Source: Aurantiochytrium sp. KH105 (lineage: Eukaryota; Sar; Bigyra; Thraustochytrida; Thraustochytriidae). From it: 64,000 bases of DNA. Made by a program: the position numbers and the translations under genes. Below, piece by piece: positions 29,781 to 38,970 of the stretch. Below the pieces are notes generated by a model. That model saw only the letters and a list, made by a program, of their open reading frames with translations. It was not told the origin of the DNA and did no database searches. Position 1 is the first letter of the stretch, and each line of letters starts with the position of its first letter. Location of the stretch: positions 372,001 through 436,000 of the forward strand of contig BGKB01000034.1 of assembly GCA_003116975.1 (NCBI GenBank). Direction: 5' to 3'.

Positions 29781-32700
29781 ATGTCTGATGCCTCACGTCA
29801 TCAGCCTGGCCACCAGCCTGGCCACAACGTGAGCAGTACGACCGAGAGGCAACCTGATCATCGTCCGAGACACAATGAGCCAGGTCTCACGGTGAGCGCC
29901 GCAAGCACAACTTTGGGCGCACGAGTTAAACAGTGCAGTGCATGCCACAAGTTTGGTCACCGACGGGTTACGAGCAGGGACTGCGATTTTTATCAGCCTA
30001 GGTCTCGAAACGCAAGCTCGTCGCATGGTACCTTGCAAGATCCTGGTCGCTCGGCGCTGCAAAGCAGCTTTCAGAGTAGCTCAAGTGCAACAGCCAGGAG
30101 CACTTCGACAAATGATTTTTCGACGCGTGCCCCATGCTCGTCCCAGAACAGCTCGCAAAGTGACTTTTCCCTTGCTTCGCAAAGTGCCTCACAGAGCAAC
30201 TCGAGCGAGAAGGGCGGAAACACAAGATCGCCTTCTGGGCAAAGCTCTGCTCGTTCCAAGGCATTTCATGCAACGTGGCAAAAACTCAGCACATTGGATC
30301 CGGAGCTCTTGTCTCGCGAAGAAGCCAGCGAGGTTTGTGGCATCAATGCAGGTGCTCGACAGCACGTCGAAAGTGTCGTCGTCAAAACCCGAGCCATGCT
30401 GGAACGGGAGTGTAGAATCCCCGCAACCGAGTGTGATCTTTTTCTGGCTCTTCTCGGCCATGATTCCATCGATATGCTGCGCCGTGCGATGACCTGTAGC
30501 ATGAAGCGTGACGACAAGGAAAAACAAGTGAAAGAGTGGGAGTTTTACTCATTTCTTGCGCAAATACTTTGGGCCACCGGCGCTTCGAAGATGAGCAAGG
30601 AGCACGCTTTTCATTGGCTGACGTTGCTCATGGAAGCGAAGACGGAATATGGCCGCGGCGCCATTTTGACACTCTCCCGATTTAATTTTCTCCAGAAGCA
30701 CCTTCGTGGATTCCAAGACGAAGGAGATGCGACCAGGGCCGGTCATCAAGATGTGTCAGACATGGCTAGGCAGATGCATCCTCTTGAAAAGACCATTGCC
30801 GATCCGACTTTGAAGTTGTTCGCCGACAAGTATCTCCGCGTCACTATCGATGATCGCAATTGTGGCACGGTCTCCGCAAGCAACCCCGTGAACACTTGCA
30901 GGCCGAGAAAGCGGCATCAAAACGGGGCTGGCTCCGGCGCAAGCGCCGATGCAGTGTTTCGCGTGAAGCTCTTCTCCATTCTCTATGACAGGAGCTACAA
31001 TCAAGTGACTGTGCTCACAAAGATTCTCGAAACGATCAAGGAAAAAATAGGCGGTGATGTTGCTGGCATCGAGGTTTGCTTAGATCGGGGTTATCCGTCT
31101 CCTGCTCTATACGAGCTCTGTGCAAAGCTTGGGTACTCTCTGATTGTGGTGAACGATACCGAGAAACAACAAGGTTGCCCATTTCTTTCAGCAACTGCAG
31201 CGCGAGAGCGAATGTCGAAATATGCAAGCCGTGGTTGGTCTATGGATGGTGCCATGGTGAACATCAGCAGTCAATTCGTGATTGATGACAAGCCAACGCT
31301 TGGCGGCCAAATTTTCGCGGCGAAGAAAAGTCTTACTTCCACAGCTAAAGGCAGGAAAGTGACAGCCTATGCGTATGCAGTTCGCGAATTTGGCAACGCA
31401 AAGCACACTCACATTCATCGTTTTGTGACAATCTTGCCAGCGGAGATGATGCAGCGATTTCGCAACGGATTCGTTTTTGAGACCTATGGCCGTTTACGGC
31501 GTGATGATGCGGCCCAAGTTCTCTTTTATCCTGAGCCAGAGGCGCAATCGTTAGGAAAAGATTTTCTCGACAGCCCTCGATTTCAAGATGCGAGCGCCGG
31601 GTCTATCGATACTGACTTTGGCGGTCTTGAAAGTGAGGAAGAAGAAGAGGAAGAAGAGGAAGAAGAGGAAGAAGAGGAAGAAGAGGAAGAGGTTGAACGT
31701 AGAGTTGTGGCTGACTCCGCCCAGGGCAATGATTCTTTCGTCGAGTCGGACCTTTATAGCGACGAAGACAGCACCTTTGCGAGAGACAACTCTGTCGTCG
31801 ACCTTGGAGATGAAGAACTGAACGAGTGTGCGCGCGATGCTCTCGACAAAATACGCGATGCGGAAAGGCTAACCCGCACTGAAGTCGAACCATTTGTCTC
31901 TGCTTGTGTGAATCCACTGACGGCAGGGCAGCGATGTGCTGATTGGTTCATCTTCAGAATGCTCATGATTACGGGAACAACCGCGCACGACATTGCCAAG
32001 GAATCCAGAGCTTGCAGGCCTTATCTTTTCGAGGATCCAGCTCGCGCCAAAGCGGTTGCAGACCTGTCCTCGTCTACCTTGAGCGAAACGCTGTGCAAAA
32101 GCTGGTTTCATGTGAAACGTGGAAACGAAAGCCAGCGGAAGTGCGCTTTATTGCTCGGCACCCTCAATGAGACCGGCATCGTTGCTCAGCTCCGCAAAAT
32201 GACTTTTGTGGATGCTGTCTTCGATATTGGTCTCGTACAGAAGAAGGGAAGACCTGGTCTTGGCGTGAGCGCGGATGGCATCATTATAATACGGCCCCCA
32301 AATTCGTTGTCCCATGCTGAGCGAGTCGTCGCCCCCTTGGAGATCAAGACAAAGATAGCGAGCCGAACATTGAATGAGTCATCGCACCTGGGTCGAAAAT
32401 ACGGAATCTACGTGCATTGCATCGTAGGCTCTCCGGCATGGTTCGATCTGGTCCCGACGGAGCACCGTGGACAGCTCCTTCACCAAGCAAGTGTCTTCGA
32501 TGTTCCATTTGGAGTGTATTGCGTCGGAAGCACCCGGAAAATTATGCATGTGGTGCTTATTCAGTACCCAGCGCATGTTCGAGCTAACTGGCTTTCTGCT
32601 TTCGAGGATGTTGAGCGCAGATTCCTAAACTGGGCTTACGTTGATTCTTCAGGTTCTGAAGCTCCATCAATTCCAGAGTACTACACCAGCGGTCATCGAG

Positions 32701-33494
32701 AGGTATTGCAGTCCCGTTTGCCGCTTTGGCGCGTTTATCATGCGCGTCGAAAAGACAAAGGTATATTCATGCCTGTCAGGCTGACGCGCTCTCTTGTTCA
32801 GTTCTACTACAGTGCTTCCAAACAGGGAGTGGACGGGCTTGACGACTACGCTGAGCACTTCGACAGTCGCACACTGAAAGTCCACTGGGAACAAAAAATA
32901 ACTCTCGGGCTCATTACTGACGTGTTTATCAATTCACTGGTTGTCTGGCGCATGTGCAAGGTGTATGACCCCTCCATGTGGGTTGACTTGCGAAAATTTC
33001 TCACATTGTGTTCGCGAAGAGTTCGTCTGACCGACTTCCTCGAAAAGGTTGTCTTTGGTCTTCTCGCACACGCTGAGAAATTGAAATCTCGCGACATGGC
33101 GGTGCCGGAGCCTGACGTGGGAGCTTTGACGACGGCCTCATGCATTCAAAACGCTTCCAGAGGATATTGTTTATCCCAAGAAGAACACGAGCAGCTCCGA
33201 CTTCCAAATGGAAAACGTGGGATCATCGGGTTAGCTAACACGACAGCGCTCAAGCGTCTACGTCTCTCGAGCAACATTCATAATCATGAGAGTACCAAGA
33301 CAGCTCCAAATTGTGTTGTCTGTGGCAAAGGAGCCCGCACCCGTTGTACCTTTTGTAATGTCGTTCTGCATCGTCAGCTCCGCCATTCTGTCAATCAGGC
33401 TGTATCATGCTGGGACCAGTGGCACAGGAATCAATTCGTGGAGCGTAGAGATTATCAAAAGAAGAGTGGCCCAAGAAGCAACTCATCAGACTAA
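29781..33494 (+). CDS. PiggyBac-like transposase with inserted YqaJ-like PD-(D/E)XK nuclease domain
   Basis: 1,237 residues, uninterrupted. Residues 51-70 form a zinc-knuckle-like CSACHKFGH motif, followed by a Ser/Gln-rich linker to about 160. DDE_Tnp_1_7-like catalytic parts: VTIDDRNCG (Asp about 356), VCLDRGYPSPALYEL (Asp about 434) and YYSASKQGVDGLDDY (Asp about 1018), the last followed by a DVFINSLVVWRM helix as in piggyBac. Between the second and third aspartates lie about 580 residues. They include a Glu-only run (about 618-638, coded by GAAGAG repeats at 31635-31690) and a segment with QRCADWFIFRMLMITGTTA, GVSADG (about 829-834), PLEIK (about 853-857) and HRGQLLHQASVF, the layout of YqaJ-type exonucleases. 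The C-terminus (about 1179-1216) is a piggyBac-type Cys-rich finger, CVVCGKGARTRCTFC then SCWDQWH. A TTAA at 33511 may mark the right end. Cut-and-paste at TTAA is expected of the family. Confidence 0.75.
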   Translation: MSDASRHQPGHQPGHNVSSTTERQPDHRPRHNEPGLTVSAASTTLGARVKQCSACHKFGHRRVTSRDCDFYQPRSRNASSSHGTLQDPGRSALQSSFQSSSSATARSTSTNDFSTRAPCSSQNSSQSDFSLASQSASQSNSSEKGGNTRSPSGQSSARSKAFHATWQKLSTLDPELLSREEASEVCGINAGARQHVESVVVKTRAMLERECRIPATECDLFLALLGHDSIDMLRRAMTCSMKRDDKEKQVKEWEFYSFLAQILWATGASKMSKEHAFHWLTLLMEAKTEYGRGAILTLSRFNFLQKHLRGFQDEGDATRAGHQDVSDMARQMHPLEKTIADPTLKLFADKYLRVTIDDRNCGTVSASNPVNTCRPRKRHQNGAGSGASADAVFRVKLFSILYDRSYNQVTVLTKILETIKEKIGGDVAGIEVCLDRGYPSPALYELCAKLGYSLIVVNDTEKQQGCPFLSATAARERMSKYASRGWSMDGAMVNISSQFVIDDKPTLGGQIFAAKKSLTSTAKGRKVTAYAYAVREFGNAKHTHIHRFVTILPAEMMQRFRNGFVFETYGRLRRDDAAQVLFYPEPEAQSLGKDFLDSPRFQDASAGSIDTDFGGLESEEEEEEEEEEEEEEEEEEEVERRVVADSAQGNDSFVESDLYSDEDSTFARDNSVVDLGDEELNECARDALDKIRDAERLTRTEVEPFVSACVNPLTAGQRCADWFIFRMLMITGTTAHDIAKESRACRPYLFEDPARAKAVADLSSSTLSETLCKSWFHVKRGNESQRKCALLLGTLNETGIVAQLRKMTFVDAVFDIGLVQKKGRPGLGVSADGIIIIRPPNSLSHAERVVAPLEIKTKIASRTLNESSHLGRKYGIYVHCIVGSPAWFDLVPTEHRGQLLHQASVFDVPFGVYCVGSTRKIMHVVLIQYPAHVRANWLSAFEDVERRFLNWAYVDSSGSEAPSIPEYYTSGHREVLQSRLPLWRVYHARRKDKGIFMPVRLTRSLVQFYYSASKQGVDGLDDYAEHFDSRTLKVHWEQKITLGLITDVFINSLVVWRMCKVYDPSMWVDLRKFLTLCSRRVRLTDFLEKVVFGLLAHAEKLKSRDMAVPEPDVGALTTASCIQNASRGYCLSQEEHEQLRLPNGKRGIIGLANTTALKRLRLSSNIHNHESTKTAPNCVVCGKGARTRCTFCNVVLHRQLRHSVNQAVSCWDQWHRNQFVERRDYQKKSGPRSNSSD

Positions 33495-33616
33495 AAGAGT
33501 ATAAAAAGTTTTAACCGGATTCTCTCCGAGTTGTCCAATTTAGGTCGTTTCTTCATTCTTTACCCCCAAAAATTATTTCCAGAAAATCATCGGGATATCG
33601 TCAGGCATCACACCTT

Positions 33617-35080
33617 TTACCACTTTGCAGGGAGCTCGTCCTGAGGACGATCGATTAGTTTTGCGAAAGAAATGACGAGCCTGGCATAGCTGACCATGTC
33701 ATCTTTGATGACCTGGCCAATCCCATTATTCGCATCGTAAAAGCTGTCAATGGACGATATCGCTCGAAAGTAGCCAACGGGATTGGAAAAGACGTCGACA
33801 AAGTGGCAGCGAGGATTTCCATCCGCGTCCGGAGTCCCCGGAATAAAGACGTTCCCCACGGTCACCGAGGGCGTCCGAGCTGTGGTCAGCAACTCCAAGT
33901 GCTCCTTGGTAAAGAAACCTGCCCGCTCAAACGTTTTTGTAATATCTGCAAAACTGGTAATGGGTAGTGGAATGAGCCCGGTCGAGGGAATCTGAGGTTC
34001 AGACTGTGCGTCTGTTCCTCCGGCCAATGTTGGGAGAATATCACGCGGATCCAGCATGCGGTGCTCGAAAGTGAAACCGAGTAATGAAATAAGTGAGACA
34101 ATGGTTTCTCCCGTACTCATGCGCGATCGGTCCTCGGAGTACTGGTAGCATTTGAGTCGAGCATCAAGATATTCGGAGCACTCACTCAATTTGGGCGCGT
34201 CAAAGTGTACAAAGGCACGCTTGACCCGGTCTGGCGCCTCGTGTGCAATCTTGTTCCGCCATATAATGGGAATGGAAGCCCAGAACTTGTCCGCGAGCTT
34301 GTTTGCATCCCCGGGGATATTGTGGATCTCAATGCGGACGTTGAAGCGTTTTGTGTGTTCAGGCGCGGCGCCGATTGGAAGCATCTGGAATCTAAAGCGG
34401 AGATCCAAGCCATCCCCGAGCGGCACGACAGGGCCTTCGGTCCAAGAAGGGGACGAATGGAGGAGGCCTGCAGCATCGTTCACGCACTTGTTCGTGTACC
34501 CTCTCAGCTCCCTTACGCGTTCTTCGTGCAGGACTGGTGGCGACGACGTGGTGGCATCGACGATGTTTTGAATTAATTTCTTGTACTGTGCGATTTCGTT
34601 GCGCAGGAGCTCGTTCTCCCGGGAGATGTCGGGTTTGTGCACTTCGTTGGCCGAAAGCAGCTTGATCTGCAGCTCTGCGATGCGCTCGAGGAAAATGTGG
34701 CGCTGGTCTTCCAGCTCTCGGTTTCTGCGTCGCAGGCCCTCGAGCGTGGCTTTGCGCTTCTCGCGGCTGCGCTTGCAGGCGATGGCATTTTTGCTCATGG
34801 TGGCCCTGAGAGCATCGTCCTTTTTCCCCTCCTCGTTGAGACCTTTCTGCTGCCAGTCCCGGCTCTCGTCGGCCTCGACGTCCTCGCGCCGAGGTCGTTT
34901 TTTGCGGGCCGCCTCGTCCCTCTCGAAGCCGGCGAGTTCCGCGTCGAGGTGCTGCAGGTCGGCGCACCCGGACTGCTGCTGCTCCTTGAGCGCTGCGATC
35001 CTCGCCTCGAGGTCCTCCAGGATCCACCGGCCGCCCTCGGGCTCCTGCTTCACGCGCTCGGCCGCCTGCGCCGCCTCCAT
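33617..35080 (-). CDS. bZIP transcription factor 6 of the array
   Basis: 487 residues from ATG 35080 (MEAAQAAERVKQEPEGG). The in-frame ATG at 35380 adds an Arg/Pro/Ala leader translation and is rejected. A V-K-Q-E sumoylation-type motif lies at 10-13, a coiled segment at 20-55 and an RKKRPRRE nuclear localisation-like cluster at 59-66. Basic region at about 96-113 (KNAIACKRSREKRK), again with Cys at the Ala239-equivalent position, then zipper, ENELLRNEIAQYKK, and AAGLLHSSPSW in place of IGLxHTSTxW. The C-terminal domain keeps the family layout but is clearly diverged from genes 3-5. It lies 123 bp from the end of the piggyBac-like gene. Confidence 0.9.
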   Translation of the reverse strand: MEAAQAAERVKQEPEGGRWILEDLEARIAALKEQQQSGCADLQHLDAELAGFERDEAARKKRPRREDVEADESRDWQQKGLNEEGKKDDALRATMSKNAIACKRSREKRKATLEGLRRRNRELEDQRHIFLERIAELQIKLLSANEVHKPDISRENELLRNEIAQYKKLIQNIVDATTSSPPVLHEERVRELRGYTNKCVNDAAGLLHSSPSWTEGPVVPLGDGLDLRFRFQMLPIGAAPEHTKRFNVRIEIHNIPGDANKLADKFWASIPIIWRNKIAHEAPDRVKRAFVHFDAPKLSECSEYLDARLKCYQYSEDRSRMSTGETIVSLISLLGFTFEHRMLDPRDILPTLAGGTDAQSEPQIPSTGLIPLPITSFADITKTFERAGFFTKEHLELLTTARTPSVTVGNVFIPGTPDADGNPRCHFVDVFSNPVGYFRAISSIDSFYDANNGIGQVIKDDMVSYARLVISFAKLIDRPQDELPAKW

Positions 35081-35337
35081 GCCTGCTCTCCTCGCCGCGC
35101 CCGCCCGCGTCCCACTCGGCTCCCGCCGCGGCCTCCGCGCACGCCGCGGCACTGCGCGGCCCGGCCCGGCGCGGCCCGGCTCGGCTGGCCCGGCTGGCTC
35201 GGCCTGCCCGCTCGGCTTTGCTTGCGTCGCGTTTCCGCGCCGGGCCATGCCTGGCTTCGTAACGATCGCGCGACTGCGACCGGGCCTGGCGCGAAGCAAA
35301 GCGGCATGGAAGCAAGCAAGCCAGCAAGCAATTCGCG

Positions 35338-35397
35338 CACGCAAAAGCACGATCCCAAAAACGCAGGCACGCAAAAGCACGATCCCAAAAACGCAAG
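35338..35397. repeat. Two tandem 30-bp units in bZIP-6 leader
   Basis: CACGCAAAAGCACGATCCCA plus AAAACGCAGG, then the same with the last bases AAG. Only one or two differences, so a recent duplication. Confidence 0.93.
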
Positions 35398-35935
35398 CAC
35401 AGGCAAGAGCAGGAAAGCACGTCGCGAAAGCTCGCAGCGGAGAGCACGGCTCGCGGAGACCGGCCTGGCCGCGCGGGCGGGCGGGGGCGGGGCACAGGAT
35501 ACATAGTTGCGGTTAGAGGTGTCTGTCAGGTTCTTTCTGGAGCGAGGCGGCGGCGCCAGCTCCGAGGCGAAGGAAAGGAGCGCGGAGGTGAGGGAGACCA
35601 ACTGGCTGTGCGCAAGGTGAGGCAGACGAAGAAAAGAAAAGCTGGCTGCTCTGCTGCTGGGAGCGGAGGCAGAGAAGCCGAGTGAGCGTCTTGGTAGCGC
35701 GAGCGTGGATTGTGTATGTGTGTGTGTGTGGCTGCGAGCTGCTGTGGCTTGCTTGGCTGGCTGGTTGGCTGCTGGGAGGGATGAATGGGCTGTGCTGCAA
35801 CGCGCTAATGGCGGGACTTGTTGTTGGTAAAGAAAAAAAAAAAGGCGAGGGGGAACGAGACGGACGCGGTGACTGACAGCCACTAGGCCAGTCGAGCGTG
35901 CCGACCCGGCTAGCCTGTCGTGCTTGCTTTGCTTT

Positions 35936-35970
35936 GTTTGCTTGTTTGTTTGTTTGTTTGTTTGTTTGTA
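35936..35970. repeat. (TTTG)n microsatellite
   Basis: About eight tandem copies with one CTTG interruption. Confidence 0.9.
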
Positions 35971-36046
35971 GATGTCATTACTGTTGTCACCATTGCTTGC
36001 AGTTGTTTCTGCTGCCTCGCCAACGCGCCAATGGGAAGTCGGTCAA

Positions 36047-37759
36047 TCAGGTGGAAGGAAGCGAAATGGGCGTGCTGGTCGACTTCTCATCGTCCGTGCC
36101 CGCGACCGAGTTTGTGTGCGTGGCCATGCAGGATTCCCATAGGTGCTCCGTGTCAGAGACCATCGCGCTCAGGAAGGCGTCCGCGAGCTCGTTGTCTTTT
36201 GTGATCGCGTGCTCAGTGGAGCGAATACCGGAAAAGTATCCCACTGGCATAGAGATGACGCTGATGCAGTGGCAGCGCGGCGCGCCCGAGCCCGGGTCCG
36301 GCGAACTCGGAAGGATCACGTATCCATGAATCAAAGAGGTGTCCATGAGGCGCGTGTCCGAGGTGGTCTCGCTTGCGTCCATGAGCTGCGCTTTGATAAG
36401 CTGCTTGGTGAACTCGCTCGTGGCGATGATCGAGCACGAAGCGACGCCGTCCGCCACCGACTCGCGAATCTCGGCGCGACTCTCGTGAGCAGCCGAAGCG
36501 CCATCGCCCGTGCAAAAAAACGCGTGTGGAGATAGCGTTCGTTCAGCATACGTTCGGGCAAAAAGCGCGCGCACCGTCTCAAAGGTGTTGTCCTCCCTCT
36601 CGTGCTTTTCGTAATACGACTCGACGTCGAGTTCCTCGTCGAGCATCTCGAGAGCCCTGGCAAACTCGTCAGACACGAAACGCTCGACGCCGCGCTCGAT
36701 GCCATCCCGTTTCGTTCGGTAATCTTTGAGCTGCCTTGAGCCGAGATGTGTTCGATTAAGCTCCCACATAGCCTTGCCCATCTCCTGTGCATCGAGCTCA
36801 AAGTTGTACGCCTCGAGGCGCAAGCCGAGGCGCTTGATTTCCTCCCGACGCGCACCTTCGGGGAGAAAGTGGTACTGTATGCGCATCTGATGTCGTGCAG
36901 TTTCGGGGACGAAAGAGTGTTCTGGCCAATTCGTGGATGTGTGAACGAGGCCAATGACTTGCGCCAGACTACTGTCAATGCCTGACTTGAGGAGACGAAC
37001 GCGCTCCTCGAGAAGCATTTGTGGGGCCTCCCGCGTCGCGCGCACAATGCTGGACACGAACATTTTGTGTTTGCGGATCTCGGCCCGCAAAAGCTCGTTT
37101 TCGCGCGCAATATCGATGCTGCCTGCGTGGCGAAGCGTGGACACCTCGAGCTGAAGCTCGGCAATGCGTTCCAAAAAGAGGTCCCGGTCCTGCTCGAGCT
37201 CCTCGTTGCGCTCGCGTAGACGCTCCATGTCGGCCTTGCGCTTCAGACGCGACCTTCGCGAAGCTTCGGCATTTGTGTTCCGTCGTCGCACCTTGGAATC
37301 TGCGGCCTCGCTGTCGCCAGAATCGTGGCCCTGGCCCTGGCCCTGGCCCAACTTGCAGGTCGCACGAGACTTTGCCTTGCTGCGAGAGGGCTTCTTGCTG
37401 GAGACGGAAGAGGCCGTGCAGGAGGCGCCATCGTACTGGCACGAGGACTCGTTGTCGCCCGAGGATACGCTCTGCAGGCCGTCGCCGAACGCGTCGCACT
37501 CCTCGGCCGTCGCGAGCGCGATCCCTCCGGCGTTGTCCCCATTGACCGCCGCGAGGCCGTCTCGGATCGTGGGCGGGCCCCAGCGCGCTGCGCCGCCGCC
37601 CGGCCCGGGCACGGCCTCCTGCTTGACGCCGGCCATGCGCAGCCCGGCGCCGCCGACGACGTCCTCGTCCAGCAGGTCCTTGAGCTCCGAGAGCACCCCG
37701 TCGTCCTGGTCCTCGCCGTAGAAGTAGTCCGAGCTCGCGACGGCGCCGCTGGTCTTCAT
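36047..37759 (-). CDS. bZIP transcription factor 7 of the array
   Basis: 570 residues from ATG 37759 (MKTSGAVASSDYFYGEDQDD). The in-frame ATG at 38350 is rejected because the extra 197 residues are leader-like. An acidic N-terminus is followed by V-K-Q-E at about 45-48 (same sumoylation-type motif as gene 6) and a Gly-Gln repeat near 138-144. Basic region at about 161-178 (NTNAEASRRSRLKRKADMERL) with Ser at the Ala239-equivalent position. Zipper, LLRAEIRKHKM, QVIGLVHTSTNW, and a C-terminal domain with SPHAFFC, VASCSIIATSEFTKQL and SLIHGYVILPSS. Last member of the array; the next gene in the same orientation is an unrelated RhoGEF. Confidence 0.92.
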   Translation of the reverse strand: MKTSGAVASSDYFYGEDQDDGVLSELKDLLDEDVVGGAGLRMAGVKQEAVPGPGGGAARWGPPTIRDGLAAVNGDNAGGIALATAEECDAFGDGLQSVSSGDNESSCQYDGASCTASSVSSKKPSRSKAKSRATCKLGQGQGQGHDSGDSEAADSKVRRRNTNAEASRRSRLKRKADMERLRERNEELEQDRDLFLERIAELQLEVSTLRHAGSIDIARENELLRAEIRKHKMFVSSIVRATREAPQMLLEERVRLLKSGIDSSLAQVIGLVHTSTNWPEHSFVPETARHQMRIQYHFLPEGARREEIKRLGLRLEAYNFELDAQEMGKAMWELNRTHLGSRQLKDYRTKRDGIERGVERFVSDEFARALEMLDEELDVESYYEKHEREDNTFETVRALFARTYAERTLSPHAFFCTGDGASAAHESRAEIRESVADGVASCSIIATSEFTKQLIKAQLMDASETTSDTRLMDTSLIHGYVILPSSPDPGSGAPRCHCISVISMPVGYFSGIRSTEHAITKDNELADAFLSAMVSDTEHLWESCMATHTNSVAGTDDEKSTSTPISLPST

Positions 37760-38970
37760 GGCATCAATCCCGCACGCGCGCGCACGCAAATCCTCGCGCC
37801 TCGCCGCGCCTCGCCGCGCGCGCCGCGCGCGCCGGGGTGCCGGACGCGAGGCGGCTCGAGTCCTGGCCTCGCGCGCAGGCCCGAAAAATGCCGCCAAATC
37901 CGGCGCCCGGCCGGTGCAGACCGCGCCAGGGCGCGCGCGGGAGGGCGCGCGCGGGGGGCAGGCGGGCAGGCAGGCAGGCAGCCAGCCAGCCAGGGAGGGA
38001 CAGGCGCGCCGCGCGCAGGGACGCACGCCGCGCGCAGGACACGCCGCGCCGCCGCCGCCGACTCTTCCCTGTTCTGCCTTTGCTTCTTGTTGGCCTCGCT
38101 CGCTCGCTCTGCTTCTCCGCCTTCTCCGCCCGCGCCGCAGAAGACTGCGCAACCCTTTTGGGCGCAACCCTTTTCGGGGTTTTACTCTTTCGAGGACGGC
38201 GAGCGCACCCCCGTCCCGGAAGAGACGAGACCTCTTGGGAGCTGGACAGGAGAAAGGGAAATGGAGTGAAGGAATGAGGGAAAGAGGCATCACATTGTGG
38301 ACTTGGAGGGGGTGTGAGAGAGAGGCAGAAGAGAAACGAGGTTTTGCCACTCAAGTGTCGAAAGCACGCGCGCCTTTACACGTGCCGGTTGTACATATGC
38401 ACGCGACGACACGTAATCTGTAGACGCCGAGAGACGTAGGCAACAAGTGTGGAGAGCAGCTGCAGGTATGGAAACCGAGACAAATGTCGATTCGTACAAT
38501 GGGAGAGTATGATACATTACAGGCGGACTTGGAGCTGAAAGCTAACAAGTATCTTGAGCTGAACAGCTTTCCCTCATCGGTAACGACTTGACAGATCGAT
38601 CATCACCCTCAATTCTCTTTCCTCCCTACTATTTGTGTTAATCTCATCTTACATTGAATCTGAGCTCAAGCAAGAGACGCAAGAGAGACGCAAACGCGCC
38701 ATAGCCATGACTAGCTTCGTATGGCGTGACTCTTTAGTGTGCTAAAAGCAGCTGAGATCTGTTTGTCGCTGTCGACCACGTCGACGAGTTCCTCAAGCAC
38801 GACGTCACCTATCTCGATGGTACGTACTAAAACAAAGATCAATGAATTATGGTTATGATGAGAATGGGGAATCGCAAAGGAGCGACAAAAAAGAAAAAAC
38901 AAAGAGAGAGAAAGGAATGAAAGAAGCGAAAAAGAGAAGCTCGGGCGGATAGGTCTAGTGATCAAATGAG
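37760..38970. other. Intergenic: bZIP-7 leader and RhoGEF 3' flank
   Basis: The GC-rich leader (37760-38270) has GGCAGGCAGG and CCAGCCAGCC repeats near 37960-37995. AT-richer DNA follows to 38970 and is probably the 3' flank of the RhoGEF. No gene. Confidence 0.55.

Larger units (their letters stand above)
35081..36046. other. Intergenic: bZIP-6 leader
   Basis: GC-rich leader with GGCCCGGC/GGCTCGGC words (35160-35215), a 30-bp tandem repeat and a (TTTG)n run at 35936-35970. No gene. Confidence 0.6.

Noticed and set aside
33495-33616. Clear right terminal inverted repeat of the piggyBac-like element
   Set aside because: A TTAA occurs at 33511, but the adjoining bases do not match the inverse of any stretch near 29.3-29.8 kb by eye, so ends were not assigned.
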